Origin: Novosphingobium sp. Fuku2-ISO-50
GTDB taxonomy: Bacteria; Pseudomonadota; Alphaproteobacteria; Sphingomonadales; Sphingomonadaceae
DNA length: 64,000 nt
Direction of reading: 5' to 3'
Assembly (NCBI RefSeq): GCF_001519055.1
Contig: NZ_KQ954285.1
Location: 62,001-126,000 of the forward strand
A program made the position numbers and the translations under genes. Shown here piece by piece: positions 1 through 8,473 of this stretch. Positions within the stretch are counted from its first letter, which is position 1, and the number at the start of each line of letters is the position of its first letter. The notes under the pieces are model-generated. The model worked only from the letters and a program-made list of their open reading frames with translations. It searched no databases and was not told the origin of the DNA.

Positions 1-1
1 T

Positions 2-229
2 GTCGGCATGAACCGGGCGCGGCGGGGCGATGCCGAAGTCGACGTGCGGCTCGACGCCTCACCCGTGTTCGGCAATGCCGCGCGCTATGCCTATGGCAGC
101 GCGGGCGTGCAGGTATTTGTCGAAACCGACCTCGTGCGCGCGGGGCAACTGGGCGAAAACATGGTTTTCGAATTCGATTACATCTTTCCGGATCGTGCCA
201 GCCATATCCTCTCGGTAGTCGAGCTCTGA
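2..229 (+). CDS. C-terminal part of an unrecognised protein (cut by window edge)
   Basis: The reading frame is open at the first base and ends in TGA, leaving about 75 residues. The ATG at position 8 is probably internal, because the frame is open upstream and no ribosome binding site precedes it. The visible tail contains alternating hydrophobic and charged strands (VQVFVETDLV, MVFEFDYIFP) that suggest a beta-rich fold. I do not recognise the family. It converges with the DUF1214 gene, with a 34-base gap. Confidence 0.55.
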   Translation, partial: VGMNRARRGDAEVDVRLDASPVFGNAARYAYGSAGVQVFVETDLVRAGQLGENMVFEFDYIFPDRASHILSVVEL

Positions 230-263
230 CCCCGGCGCGGGCCCTGGCGGTCCCGCAAACCGG

Positions 264-1349
264 TCACAGTTTGACGATCCGGATGTTTGGCACGAGGTTT
301 TCGCTGGCGTTGATCCAGCGCCACAGCCCGGTGCCGCTGCGATGCCCGGCCAGATCGACCCAGTTGCCCCAGCCGGGATCGCGGTCGGCACAGACCACAA
401 CCACGCTGCCATCGGCCTCATATTGGGCCATCGAATTGTTTATCCACACTTTCTGGTGGATATGGTCAAGCGACTCCATCCACCAGTTGTCGATCTGCAG
501 GTTCCACATGCGGCATTCGGGCACCGGCGTTTCGATCACCAGCGCCTCGCCCTCGGCCAGTGCGTAATGGAAATGGCCGTACCAGATATTGGGATCGCCC
601 CCCGCTTTCCAGAACACCGACTGGTCGCCGTCATAGATCCGGTTCGACTGCCCCTGAAACCATTCGGACCAGTTGGCAAAAGTGTTGGCCGTGCCCCGGG
701 CCCAGGCTGCCGCGCCCACCAATTGGCGCTCGATCGTCGCCGGATCGAGCAGCGCGGGCACATCGGCGCCCGGCCCGATGCGTTCGACCCGCACATCGGC
801 GGGGCGTTGCCGATGCTTGTCGTCGAACGTCTGCCGCACAATCAGCAGCGACGTGTCGTCGGCCATGGGCAGCCAGTTGCCCGGATGCGGGTTACGGCTG
901 ACGATGATTTCGAAACTGCCGTCGGAGCCGAATTCCATCTGGCCAAATTCGATTTCGCCGGTCGAGGCCATTGTGCCGTCGATGGCATAACGGTTGGCCT
1001 TGCTGCCGATCGAGAAATAGGGAACGCTGTTGCGCCGGCCGGTGATGCGGTATTCCCAATCCGGGCGCACGACGCATTGCTGATAGATATTGTCGGGATT
1101 GTCGGCGCCGATCTTGATCTTGTCGTCGCACAGCATGAACAGGCGAGGGAAATCGGGGTCGGCACTGTCGACCAGCATATTGAGCGCGGTGCGCGTCAGA
1201 CGGCTGAGGTATCGCAACCCTTCCGCCTGATCGAGCGCAGTGGTCGGAGTCGAAGGACGCGCCAGCACGTCGCCCGCATCGGCCAGCGCGGCGCAGAACC
1301 GGCGCCAGACATGATCGAGATGGCCGACATGACTTTGGGAATGTGTCAT
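264..1349 (-). CDS. DUF1214-domain protein
   Basis: Predicted 361 residues. The start is the ATG at 1349, preceded by GAAGGA; the longer open frame to 1553 is arginine-rich and looks like antisense noise. The C-terminal third carries the DUF1214 pattern: an aromatic-rich WNLQIDNWWMESLD stretch, a WINN motif, then a DPGWGNWVDLAGH-type segment. DUF1214 proteins have no settled biochemical role; they are common in actinobacterial and sphingomonad gene sets for lipids and aromatics. A second paralogue lies at 46400-47617, where it sits inside an operon with an ADH and a sulfotransferase-like gene. The start is only 29 bases from the divergent SnoaL-like gene, so at least one of the two promoters must lie inside the other coding region. 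Confidence 0.8.
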   Translation of the reverse strand: MTHSQSHVGHLDHVWRRFCAALADAGDVLARPSTPTTALDQAEGLRYLSRLTRTALNMLVDSADPDFPRLFMLCDDKIKIGADNPDNIYQQCVVRPDWEYRITGRRNSVPYFSIGSKANRYAIDGTMASTGEIEFGQMEFGSDGSFEIIVSRNPHPGNWLPMADDTSLLIVRQTFDDKHRQRPADVRVERIGPGADVPALLDPATIERQLVGAAAWARGTANTFANWSEWFQGQSNRIYDGDQSVFWKAGGDPNIWYGHFHYALAEGEALVIETPVPECRMWNLQIDNWWMESLDHIHQKVWINNSMAQYEADGSVVVVCADRDPGWGNWVDLAGHRSGTGLWRWINASENLVPNIRIVKL

Positions 1350-1378
1350 CGGGGTGGTCCTTCGGGATGGAGAGAGAC

Positions 1379-1867
1379 ATGCACGACAGGATTGACGCCC
1401 TCGCTGCCCGCCTTGGCGCGCTGGAGGATCGTGAAGCGATCCGCGATCTGATCGCACGATATGGCCCGCTCGCCGACAGCGGCGACGCCATCGCCCTGGC
1501 GGCGCTTTGGGTGGAAGATGGCGAATACGAAGTGATCGGATTTGCCGCCGCAAAAGGGCACGCGGCCATCGCGTCGTTGATCGAGGGACCGGTGCACCGA
1601 TCGTTGATGGCCGATGGCTGTGCGCACCTGCTTGGGCCTGTCGCCATCACGCTTGATGGCGATCGCGCGCTGGCGCGGGGGCATTCGGTGGTGTTTCGTC
1701 ATGACGACGGCCGGTTTGTCGCACACCGCGTCGCCGCCAACCGCTGGACGCTCGAACGGCGTGAACAGGGCTGGCGCGTGGTTCATCGCGCCAATGCCCT
1801 GCTCGACGGGGCCAAAGCCGCACGAGTCCTGCTTTCTGCCACAGACATGCCGCCCAAACAGCCTTGA
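1379..1867 (+). CDS. SnoaL-like (NTF2-fold) protein
   Basis: Predicted 162 residues, start ATG 1379 with GGAGAG about 6 bases upstream. The N-terminus shows the standard SnoaL_4 pattern: a helix ending in LEDREAIRDLIARYGPLADSGD, followed by strands with FVAHRVAANRW and GWRVVHR. The family contains small cone-shaped dehydratases, isomerases and ring-hydroxylating dioxygenase beta-like folds. In sphingomonad bile-salt degradation a SnoaL-family protein acts as a hydroxysteroid dehydratase, so a water-eliminating role is possible here but unproven. The window carries six SnoaL domains. It converges with the SDR at 1877, with a 9-base gap. Confidence 0.78.
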   Translation: MHDRIDALAARLGALEDREAIRDLIARYGPLADSGDAIALAALWVEDGEYEVIGFAAAKGHAAIASLIEGPVHRSLMADGCAHLLGPVAITLDGDRALARGHSVVFRHDDGRFVAHRVAANRWTLERREQGWRVVHRANALLDGAKAARVLLSATDMPPKQP

Positions 1868-1876
1868 CCTCTCGCG

Positions 1877-2617
1877 TCAGCCGGCGATCTGGCCGCCATC
1901 GATTGAAAAGATCGCGCCGGTGATCTTCCTCGCCTTGTCGCTGGCAAGGAACGCGAACAGGTCCGCGATGTCCGACGACTCGCACGAGCCGTCGAGCAGT
2001 TTCGGCGCATTGCGCATCAACAGGCTGTAATCGATGCCTTCGGGGAACGCGGTCGCCTGGGTCATCGGCGTGTTGACCTGCCCCGGTGCAATCGCGTTAA
2101 AACGCACGCCGACGGCGGCAAACTCGATCGCGAGGCTCTTGGTCAAACCGACCACCGCGTGTTTCGAAGCGGCATAGGCGACAGTATAGGGAATACCGAT
2201 CAGTCCCGCCGCCGACGCGGTGCTGATGACGTTGCCCCGGCTCTTGATCAGATGGGGCAGCGCGGCCTGCACAATGGCAAAGACACTGTTGGTATTGACC
2301 TGCATGACCAGTGCGAAGTCTTCCACCGGAAAGTCTTCGGACCGGCCCCATTTCAGAATGCCCGAGATATTGCAGACCACGTCGAGACCATCGGCGGCGG
2401 CCACTTCGACCAGGCGGCGGCACGAAGCGGTGTCGACCGCGTCATAGAACTGGATCACCGGCACGGATGCCATCATCGCCGCCGTTTCGTGAAGCCCCGC
2501 CTCATTGCGGTCGCCGATCGTCACCTTTGCGCCTTCGGCGGCAAAGCGGATCGCGGTCGCGCGCCCGATGCCCGAGGCCGCGCCGGTGACAAGAACGTTC
2601 TTGCCCTGCAACATCAT
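1877..2617 (-). CDS. SDR-family oxidoreductase
   Basis: Predicted 246 residues, classical short-chain dehydrogenase/reductase. The nucleotide-binding motif TGAASGIG is near residue 10, an acidic residue in GDRNE suggests NAD preference, and the catalytic pair is in YAASK with an upstream serine in TASAAG. The start is ATG-ATG at 2617/2614 behind GGAGGAGAG; either codon is possible. The TGA is followed by only a few bases before the convergent SnoaL gene. It lies downstream of a TonB receptor, P450 and ferredoxin on the same strand, so oxidation of a hydroxyl introduced by the P450 is plausible. Substrate unknown. Confidence 0.88.
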   Translation of the reverse strand: MMLQGKNVLVTGAASGIGRATAIRFAAEGAKVTIGDRNEAGLHETAAMMASVPVIQFYDAVDTASCRRLVEVAAADGLDVVCNISGILKWGRSEDFPVEDFALVMQVNTNSVFAIVQAALPHLIKSRGNVISTASAAGLIGIPYTVAYAASKHAVVGLTKSLAIEFAAVGVRFNAIAPGQVNTPMTQATAFPEGIDYSLLMRNAPKLLDGSCESSDIADLFAFLASDKARKITGAIFSIDGGQIAG

Positions 2618-2632
2618 CCTGCTCTCCTCCCG

Positions 2633-2657
2633 CTCGCCCGGCGTGATGCCGGGCGAG
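2633..2657 (-). terminator. Intercistronic hairpin between TonB receptor and SDR
   Basis: A perfect 10-bp GC stem (CTCGCCCGGC with its complement) closes a 5-base loop. No T-run follows on the minus strand, and the SDR ribosome binding site comes directly after. It is therefore more likely an mRNA-stabilising or attenuating hairpin at the 3' end of the receptor gene than a full intrinsic terminator. Confidence 0.55.
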
Positions 2658-2667
2658 CCGTTTCCTG

Positions 2668-4986
2668 TCAGAACTTCACGCCGATCGTCACGCCATAGGT
2701 GCGCGGATCGGGGAAATAGGCCACCGTCAGCCCGCCGAACGACGTGCCGAAATCGATGAAATTGTCCGGCTTCTTGAAATTGAACAGATTCTTGCCCCAC
2801 AGCGAGACTTGCGCCGTCGTGCCCCCCATCGGGATCTGCGCGATGGTCGCCCGCGCATTGAAGAAAATCTGCGCCGGGGCCTGCGTCTGCCAGGCAGTCT
2901 GCTGGCTGCCGGTCAGCGCATAGGGGAACGTGAAATAGCTCGAAGTATAATTGAGGTCACCCGACACCGAGAAACGGCCCCAGTCGCCCTGGGCCAGCCG
3001 CGCATCGAGGCTGGCCGAGGCGGTGTAATGCGGCGCATGCGGGAACGCGCGATTGCCCGACACATCGACGCCACCGTCGATATAGCTTTCATACTTGGGG
3101 TCGAGATAGGCCGCCGACCCGTGGAATGTGATCGCATCGATCGGGCGCAGCGTCAGTTCGGCCTCCAGCCCGCGCACCCGCGCGCCGGCCGCGTTGAGCA
3201 CTTCGGACGCCGCCGCGCCGGATGCGGTGAACACCGACAACTGAATGTTCCTGTGCTCGTCCCAGAACGCGGCGAGGTTGAGGATCATCTTGCCGTCGAG
3301 CAGGCGCGTCTTCACGCCGACTTCATAGCTGTCGACAGTTTCCGGCTTGTATGGATGGCACAGCTCGGTAGCCCCATCGATACACCCCTTGGGCGCATTG
3401 GGATCGAAGAAGATATTGGTTTCGCCGTTGAACCCGCCCGATTTGAAGCCGCGCGCATAACGGGCATAAACGTTGATATTGCGGTCGGGTTGGTAGGACA
3501 GCGTCACTGCGGGGGTAAAGCTGTCGTACTTGGCATCGGGCACATCGCCATAATTGATGTCGGCAACGGTCGTGCCATTGGCCACCAGCAGCTTGCGGAT
3601 ATCTTTCTGCTCGTGGGTATAGCGCGCGCCGACCGTCAGCTTCAACTGCTCGGTAAAGTTGTAGTCAGCCTGGGTATAGGCGGCAAACGCCTTGGTGTGC
3701 GAGCCATAGACCGAAAGGTAATTGGCCGAACCAAAGAAATAGCTCTGCGGATTGTCGGTTGCAGCAAATTCCGAATAATAGAACAGCCCGGCAACGTAAT
3801 TGAGCCTGTCGTTCAGCGCCTTGCCGGTCGCCTGCAATTCCTGGCTGAAGCTGTGGAAGCGCGTGTTGCGCTGGGTAAACGCAACCGGCAACGGCGATCC
3901 GTCGAGGTCGGTCGAATCCTGCCAATGCATCCAGCGGTATGACGTGATCGACTTCAGCGTGGCACTGCCCAGCGGCACCGACAGCGTCAGCGCGTGACCC
4001 CAGGTTTCCGACTTTTCATATTCCGGGTTGGCGTCGAGCGACGTCGTCGTCTGCCGCGTGGTCGAGGCATATTGCGCCAACGGGATGCCCGAATAGCTTG
4101 CGCTCTTCGGATCAAAGATCGCATAGGCGCTGTGGTCGGTGTAGACGCTGTAAAGCTGCGAATAGTCGGGCCTTTGATCGTGGTTCGAATAGTCGAACAT
4201 GTAATCGGCCGTCACCGCCGAGCCCGCCGGCCTGTAGCGCACCTGGACCATCGCGCTCTTGCTGTCGAGGTTGTTGATGCTGTTATAGGCCGGGTTGCCG
4301 GTGACCTTGATGAAACCGTCGCGCTGTTCGATCTGACCCGAAAGCTTGACCGAAAAGCCCTGCCATTCCGGCAGGTCGAGCACGAGCTTGCCCTTCCAGT
4401 AGTTGTAATTGCCGTAGGACGCTTCGGCCGCCAGGTCGAACTTTCCGGTAGGCGCCTTGGGCACCAGATTGACCGCGCCGGCCAGCGCGTTGCGGCCATA
4501 GAGCGTACCCTGCGGCCCGCGCAACACCTCGATACGCTCCAGATCGGCCACGTCGAACACCGACCCTTGCGCCTTGGCGATATACACCCCGTTCAAATAG
4601 AGCCCGACCGCCGGCTCCCAGGTCACCGCGGGGTTGATCGTCACCGAACCGCGGATCGAAATCTGGGTAATGGTCTTGTCCGACGGCGCACGGGCGATCT
4701 GCATGTTGGGCGCGATCGAACCGAGGTTGTCGATCGAGGTAATGCCGCGCGTCTCAAGATACTGGCCCGACACCGCAGAAATCGCGATCGGCACGTTCTG
4801 AATGTTTTCCGACCGCTTTTGCGCGGTCACCACGATTTCACCGACGCCGGGGCCATTGCTGCCAGGGCCGCTGCTGTCCGTGCCGTTGGCGTTCTGGGCG
4901 GCCGGTGCAGCATCGGCCGCAAACGCCGGGCTGGTGACAAGGGCAAGGCTCGACAATGCCGTCGCGGCAAGAAGGGTCTTCATCAT
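2668..4986 (-). CDS. TonB-dependent outer membrane receptor
   Basis: Predicted 772 residues. An N-terminal signal peptide (MMKTLLAATALSSLALVTSPAFAA) precedes a plug domain beginning GEIVVTAQKRSENIQNVPIA and continuing through VEVLRGPQGTLYGRNALAG. The rest is a beta-barrel ending in a terminal aromatic-type strand (YGVTIGVKF). This is the sphingomonad FecA/CirA-like group used for uptake of hydrophobic carbon sources and siderophores. No N-terminal STN signalling domain is visible, so it is probably a transducer-free transporter. The start is ATG 4986 or 4983 with GAGAGGAT just upstream. It is cotranscribed with the P450/ferredoxin, which suggests that its cargo is the P450 substrate. Confidence 0.93.
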   Translation of the reverse strand: MMKTLLAATALSSLALVTSPAFAADAAPAAQNANGTDSSGPGSNGPGVGEIVVTAQKRSENIQNVPIAISAVSGQYLETRGITSIDNLGSIAPNMQIARAPSDKTITQISIRGSVTINPAVTWEPAVGLYLNGVYIAKAQGSVFDVADLERIEVLRGPQGTLYGRNALAGAVNLVPKAPTGKFDLAAEASYGNYNYWKGKLVLDLPEWQGFSVKLSGQIEQRDGFIKVTGNPAYNSINNLDSKSAMVQVRYRPAGSAVTADYMFDYSNHDQRPDYSQLYSVYTDHSAYAIFDPKSASYSGIPLAQYASTTRQTTTSLDANPEYEKSETWGHALTLSVPLGSATLKSITSYRWMHWQDSTDLDGSPLPVAFTQRNTRFHSFSQELQATGKALNDRLNYVAGLFYYSEFAATDNPQSYFFGSANYLSVYGSHTKAFAAYTQADYNFTEQLKLTVGARYTHEQKDIRKLLVANGTTVADINYGDVPDAKYDSFTPAVTLSYQPDRNINVYARYARGFKSGGFNGETNIFFDPNAPKGCIDGATELCHPYKPETVDSYEVGVKTRLLDGKMILNLAAFWDEHRNIQLSVFTASGAAASEVLNAAGARVRGLEAELTLRPIDAITFHGSAAYLDPKYESYIDGGVDVSGNRAFPHAPHYTASASLDARLAQGDWGRFSVSGDLNYTSSYFTFPYALTGSQQTAWQTQAPAQIFFNARATIAQIPMGGTTAQVSLWGKNLFNFKKPDNFIDFGTSFGGLTVAYFPDPRTYGVTIGVKF

Positions 4987-5104
4987 ATCCTCTCTCTATT
5001 GCATCGGTTACGCTATCGCGTACAAATTTATGGCGGATCCATATGATTTACCGATTGCAAACGCAACTCGTCCCGCACTATCCGTAGAAATGTTGCATTT
5101 TTGC

Positions 5105-5111
5105 TACGCAT
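5105..5111 (-). promoter_or_regulatory. TACGCAT element upstream of TonB receptor
   Basis: One weak copy of the TTACGCAAAT-like motif found in many promoter regions of this window. It lies about 120 bases upstream of the receptor start, in the 203-base gap after the P450 gene. The match is partial (TACGCAT). Confidence 0.3.
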
Positions 5112-5189
5112 TTCACAACCCCCAACGTCTCAAGCAGACGAAATCCCGCATCCGGCCCGCCCATGGAGTCCGAAGCCGCGCCGCGCGGG

Positions 5190-6422
5190 CTATTGCGGCG
5201 GAACGGTCCAGCGCAGCTTCAGCCCGGTAAAGCCCATGACCGATCCGCCGAACACCGATCCCGGTGGCTGGTCCGGGGCCAGTTCGAACCCCGGAATACG
5301 GCGCAGCCATTCCTGCAGCGACACCATGATCTCGCGCTTGGCCAACAACGAACCGATGCAGCGATGCGGGCCGACGCCAAACGTGACATGGACATTGACC
5401 GCGCGATCGAGATCGATCGTGTCTGGATCGCGAAACACGCGCGGATCGCGATTGGCCACCGTGTTGGGCAGGATCACCCGGTCGTTGCGGCGCAAGGTCA
5501 CGCCGCGAAATTCGCAATCATGCGCCACCCGGCGATAGAGATTGGACACGGCGTTGATCCGCATCAGCTCTTCGCTGGCGCGCAAAAACGCGTCGGGATC
5601 ATCCAGCCGGTCGCGGAAATGCGCCTGTGCCGCCGGATTCGTCGCCAGATAGCGCCAGACATAGGCCATGGTGTTGGTCACGGTATCGAGCCCCGCCACA
5701 AACAACAGGAACCCGCAATTAAGGATATCCTCCCACGCGTGTTGCCTGCCGGCATCGTCACGCGCGGTGACGATCGCGGTGGCGATGTCGGTGCCTGGAT
5801 TGCGCTCCTTTTCACGGAACAGCGCCTCAAGCACGGCGTAGATCTCGACGATGTTGGCCGCCCGCGCGGCAGGATCGGTGCTGCGGAAAAACACTTTGGC
5901 CAAAGCCAGGAATTCATCGATCCGGTCTTCCGGCAGGCCGAACAGGTGGAGGAACGTGCCGGTCGGATAGCGTTCGGCAAATTCAGTGATGAAATCGCAT
6001 TCGCCCCGGCGCGCAATCGGTTCGATCAGCGAGGCCGCGCGGCGGTGCAATTCGTCGGTCATCGCGCGCACAGCGATCGGCGTGAACATCGGCGCCAGCA
6101 GGCGTCGGAACACATTGTGCGCGGGCGGATCGACGCCCTGTGGCTGCATCACCGGAAAAGGTTCGATCGGCGGGATCGGCGTCTGACAGGTCGAAAACAC
6201 GCTGTAGTCGCGATAGGCCTCGACAATGTCGGCATAGTCGAGAAACACCCAGTGCCCGCCGTTGCGCGGAGTGTAGAAAATGCGTGGCACCCCGCGACGC
6301 ACCAGATCGTGCCAGATTTCCGCCGGGTCGGCGACACCCTCGGGAATGTGGAAGAAATCGAAATCGACCATGCGCGCTGCGGGAACATGGTCGGGCGGCG
6401 GGGGCTGAAAATGCAGGGTCAT
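5190..6422 (-). CDS. Cytochrome P450
   Basis: Predicted 410 residues, the usual bacterial class I P450 length. The I-helix oxygen-activation motif AGLDT is at about 243-247, the K-helix ExxR at 285-288, and the heme loop FGVGPHRCIG with the cysteine ligand at 355. The start ATG 6422 overlaps the TGA of the ferredoxin gene by one base (TGATG), showing translational coupling; longer frames upstream run through the ferredoxin gene and are rejected. It would hydroxylate a hydrophobic substrate using electrons from the adjacent ferredoxin; no ferredoxin reductase is in the window. The CYP family cannot be assigned by eye. Confidence 0.95.
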   Translation of the reverse strand: MTLHFQPPPPDHVPAARMVDFDFFHIPEGVADPAEIWHDLVRRGVPRIFYTPRNGGHWVFLDYADIVEAYRDYSVFSTCQTPIPPIEPFPVMQPQGVDPPAHNVFRRLLAPMFTPIAVRAMTDELHRRAASLIEPIARRGECDFITEFAERYPTGTFLHLFGLPEDRIDEFLALAKVFFRSTDPAARAANIVEIYAVLEALFREKERNPGTDIATAIVTARDDAGRQHAWEDILNCGFLLFVAGLDTVTNTMAYVWRYLATNPAAQAHFRDRLDDPDAFLRASEELMRINAVSNLYRRVAHDCEFRGVTLRRNDRVILPNTVANRDPRVFRDPDTIDLDRAVNVHVTFGVGPHRCIGSLLAKREIMVSLQEWLRRIPGFELAPDQPPGSVFGGSVMGFTGLKLRWTVPPQ

Positions 6423-6631
6423 CAGTCTTCCTCTTGCGACCGGGCCACGCGCAGCGCGCCTTCGGGGCAGTTGCGCACGGCAAGCCGTACTTTGGCCTCC
6501 AGCGCCTCGGGCACGTTCGGATCGGCGATCACGACTTTGCCCTCGACAGCATCGGTCGCGAACACTTCGGGGCATAGATCCTCGCAACGGGCGTGGCCCT
6601 GGCACAAGGCATGGTTGGCGATGACACGCAT
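6422..6631 (-). CDS. 3Fe-4S-type ferredoxin, P450 redox partner
   Basis: Predicted 69 residues. The cluster motif is C10-x2-H13-x2-C16 followed by C55-P, the CxxHxxC...CP pattern of small P450-associated ferredoxins in which histidine replaces the usual fourth cysteine; an extra cysteine at 20 is also present. The start ATG 6631 is followed by MRVIANHALCQGHARC. The gene ends in TGATG overlap with the P450, so one electron-transfer pair is encoded. It is the first gene of the minus operon, 189 bases from the divergent GMC oxidoreductase. Confidence 0.93.
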   Translation of the reverse strand: MRVIANHALCQGHARCEDLCPEVFATDAVEGKVVIADPNVPEALEAKVRLAVRNCPEGALRVARSQEED

Positions 6632-6820
6632 CGGCGGTTCTCCTCTCGCGCAAGACCAAGCACGCAATCGGCAATTACCCAAGCGGAGCGAAGGAACCGG
6701 ACCCGCCATAACAAACCCCGAGCGCCAGCTTTCACGCTTGCGCCGCCGCGTTTGTTGCGCAGCATGACCCAACGCGCCACGATGCAACCATGGCCGATCA
6801 GATCGAAAAAGCGGGAGAGC

Positions 6821-8473
6821 ATGAGCGTTTTGGCACCCACGCCCGAAGAGTTCGATTTCGTCATTGTCGGGGCGGGCGTTGCGGGGTGTATCCTCGCCAA
6901 CCGCCTGTCCGCCGATCCCGGCAACCGCGTGCTTCTGCTGGAAGCCGGGGGCAGGGATTCGAGCCCGCTGATCACAGCGCCCGGCGGGCTTTTGCCGATC
7001 ATGATGTCGGGAGCGTTTGTCTGGCGCTATATGTCGGCGCCGCAACGGCATCTTGACGATCGCGTACTCTATCTGCCGCGCGGCAAAGTGCTGGGCGGCG
7101 GTTCGTCGGTCAACGGCATGACTTACGACCGGGGGTTTCATTCCGACTATGACCAATGGGCCCAGTCCGGCAATCGCGGCTGGTCATTTGCCGAAGTGCT
7201 GCCCTATTTCCGCCGGCTTGAAAACTTCCTGCCCGCCGACAACGCGTGGCATGGCCAGGGCGGACCGATCCAGGTCACGCGTGCGGGCCAGGGCCACCCG
7301 TTTGCCAAGGCGTTTCTGGAGGCAGGTGTCGCTGCCGGCTATCGGCTGACCGATGATCTCAACGGCGCGACGCGCGACGGGTTTGGCGCGGTTGACCTGA
7401 CAGTCGGGCGCGGCCGGCGATCAAGCGCGGCGTCCGCCTATCTGCGGCCCGCGCAGGGACGGTCCAATCTTGTCGTCGTTACCCAGGCACAGACCCGGCG
7501 CGTACTGTTTGAAGGGCGGCGCGCAGTCGGTGTCGTCTGGCGCCACAAAGGGCAGGACCGGATCGCCCGGGCATTACACGAAGTGATCCTGTCGGCAGGC
7601 GCGATCAACACGCCGCAACTCTTGATGGTGTCGGGCGTGGGACCGGCCGACCATCTGGCCGATCATGCCATCACGGTGGTCGCCGATTTGCCCGGCGTGG
7701 GTCAGGGATTGCAGGATCACCTTGCCGCCCATGTCAAATACCGTGCGACCAAGCCGCTGTCGATGTTGCGATATCTGAACCCGCTGCGCGGTGCGCTGGC
7801 AATGGGGCAATATCTGCTGACTCGTACCGGGCCGTTGGCCGATCCCGGGATGTCGGTTGCCTGCATGGTACGGTCGGATCCCGCGCTCGACGAACCCGAT
7901 ATCAAGATGCTGCTGGTGTCGGCGCTGTTCGGGGCCAACGGCCGCAAGATGGTGCCGATGCACGGGTTTTATGCCCATATCAATGTCGCCCGGCCGGATG
8001 CCAGAGGGACCGTGACGCTGGCCGGGGCCGATCCCGACCTGCCCCCGGTCATCGACCAGAACTATCACGCCACCGAACGCGACCGACGCGTGTTGCGCGA
8101 GGGCGTGCGCATCGCGCGGCGCGTGTTTGCGCAAAGCCCGTTCGACGATCTGCGTGGCGAAGAACTGGCGCCTGGGCCATCGGTCTTCGATGACGACGAC
8201 GGAGCAATCGACGCCTATATCCGTGCCACCGCAGAGGCCGATTACCATTCGACCAGCACCGCACGGATGGGCCGCGACCCGATGGCCGTGGTCGATGATG
8301 CCCTGCTGGTTCATGGCATGCACGGTCTTCGCGTTGTCGATGCCTCGGTGATGCCGCACCTGCCCGGCGGCAACACCGCGATCCCCGTGGCCATGATCGC
8401 GGAAAAAGCCGCCGACATGATCCTGGGCCGGGCTGCGCCCGCACCGGAATTTCCAGCGGGAGAAACCCCATGA
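6821..8473 (+). CDS. GMC-family FAD oxidoreductase
   Basis: Predicted 550 residues. A Rossmann GxGxxG (VGAGVAGCILANRL) lies near residue 15, and the GMC signature LPRGKVLGGGSSVNGM near residue 90. The C-terminal catalytic region has the YHSTSTARMG histidine and PGGNTAIPVAMIAEKAADMI. The family (choline dehydrogenase, glucose oxidase, cholesterol oxidase-like enzymes) oxidises alcohols with FAD. The start is ATG 6821 with GGGAG 8 bases upstream. The stop overlaps the ATG of the ADH (ATGA). Together with the ADH it could oxidise an alcohol stepwise; the substrate is not readable from sequence. Confidence 0.93.
   Translation: MSVLAPTPEEFDFVIVGAGVAGCILANRLSADPGNRVLLLEAGGRDSSPLITAPGGLLPIMMSGAFVWRYMSAPQRHLDDRVLYLPRGKVLGGGSSVNGMTYDRGFHSDYDQWAQSGNRGWSFAEVLPYFRRLENFLPADNAWHGQGGPIQVTRAGQGHPFAKAFLEAGVAAGYRLTDDLNGATRDGFGAVDLTVGRGRRSSAASAYLRPAQGRSNLVVVTQAQTRRVLFEGRRAVGVVWRHKGQDRIARALHEVILSAGAINTPQLLMVSGVGPADHLADHAITVVADLPGVGQGLQDHLAAHVKYRATKPLSMLRYLNPLRGALAMGQYLLTRTGPLADPGMSVACMVRSDPALDEPDIKMLLVSALFGANGRKMVPMHGFYAHINVARPDARGTVTLAGADPDLPPVIDQNYHATERDRRVLREGVRIARRVFAQSPFDDLRGEELAPGPSVFDDDDGAIDAYIRATAEADYHSTSTARMGRDPMAVVDDALLVHGMHGLRVVDASVMPHLPGGNTAIPVAMIAEKAADMILGRAAPAPEFPAGETP

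Noticed and set aside
342..1451. Open frame of 369 codons opposite the DUF1214 gene
   Set aside because: No ribosome site, no recognisable domain, and the sense strand is a clear DUF1214 protein.
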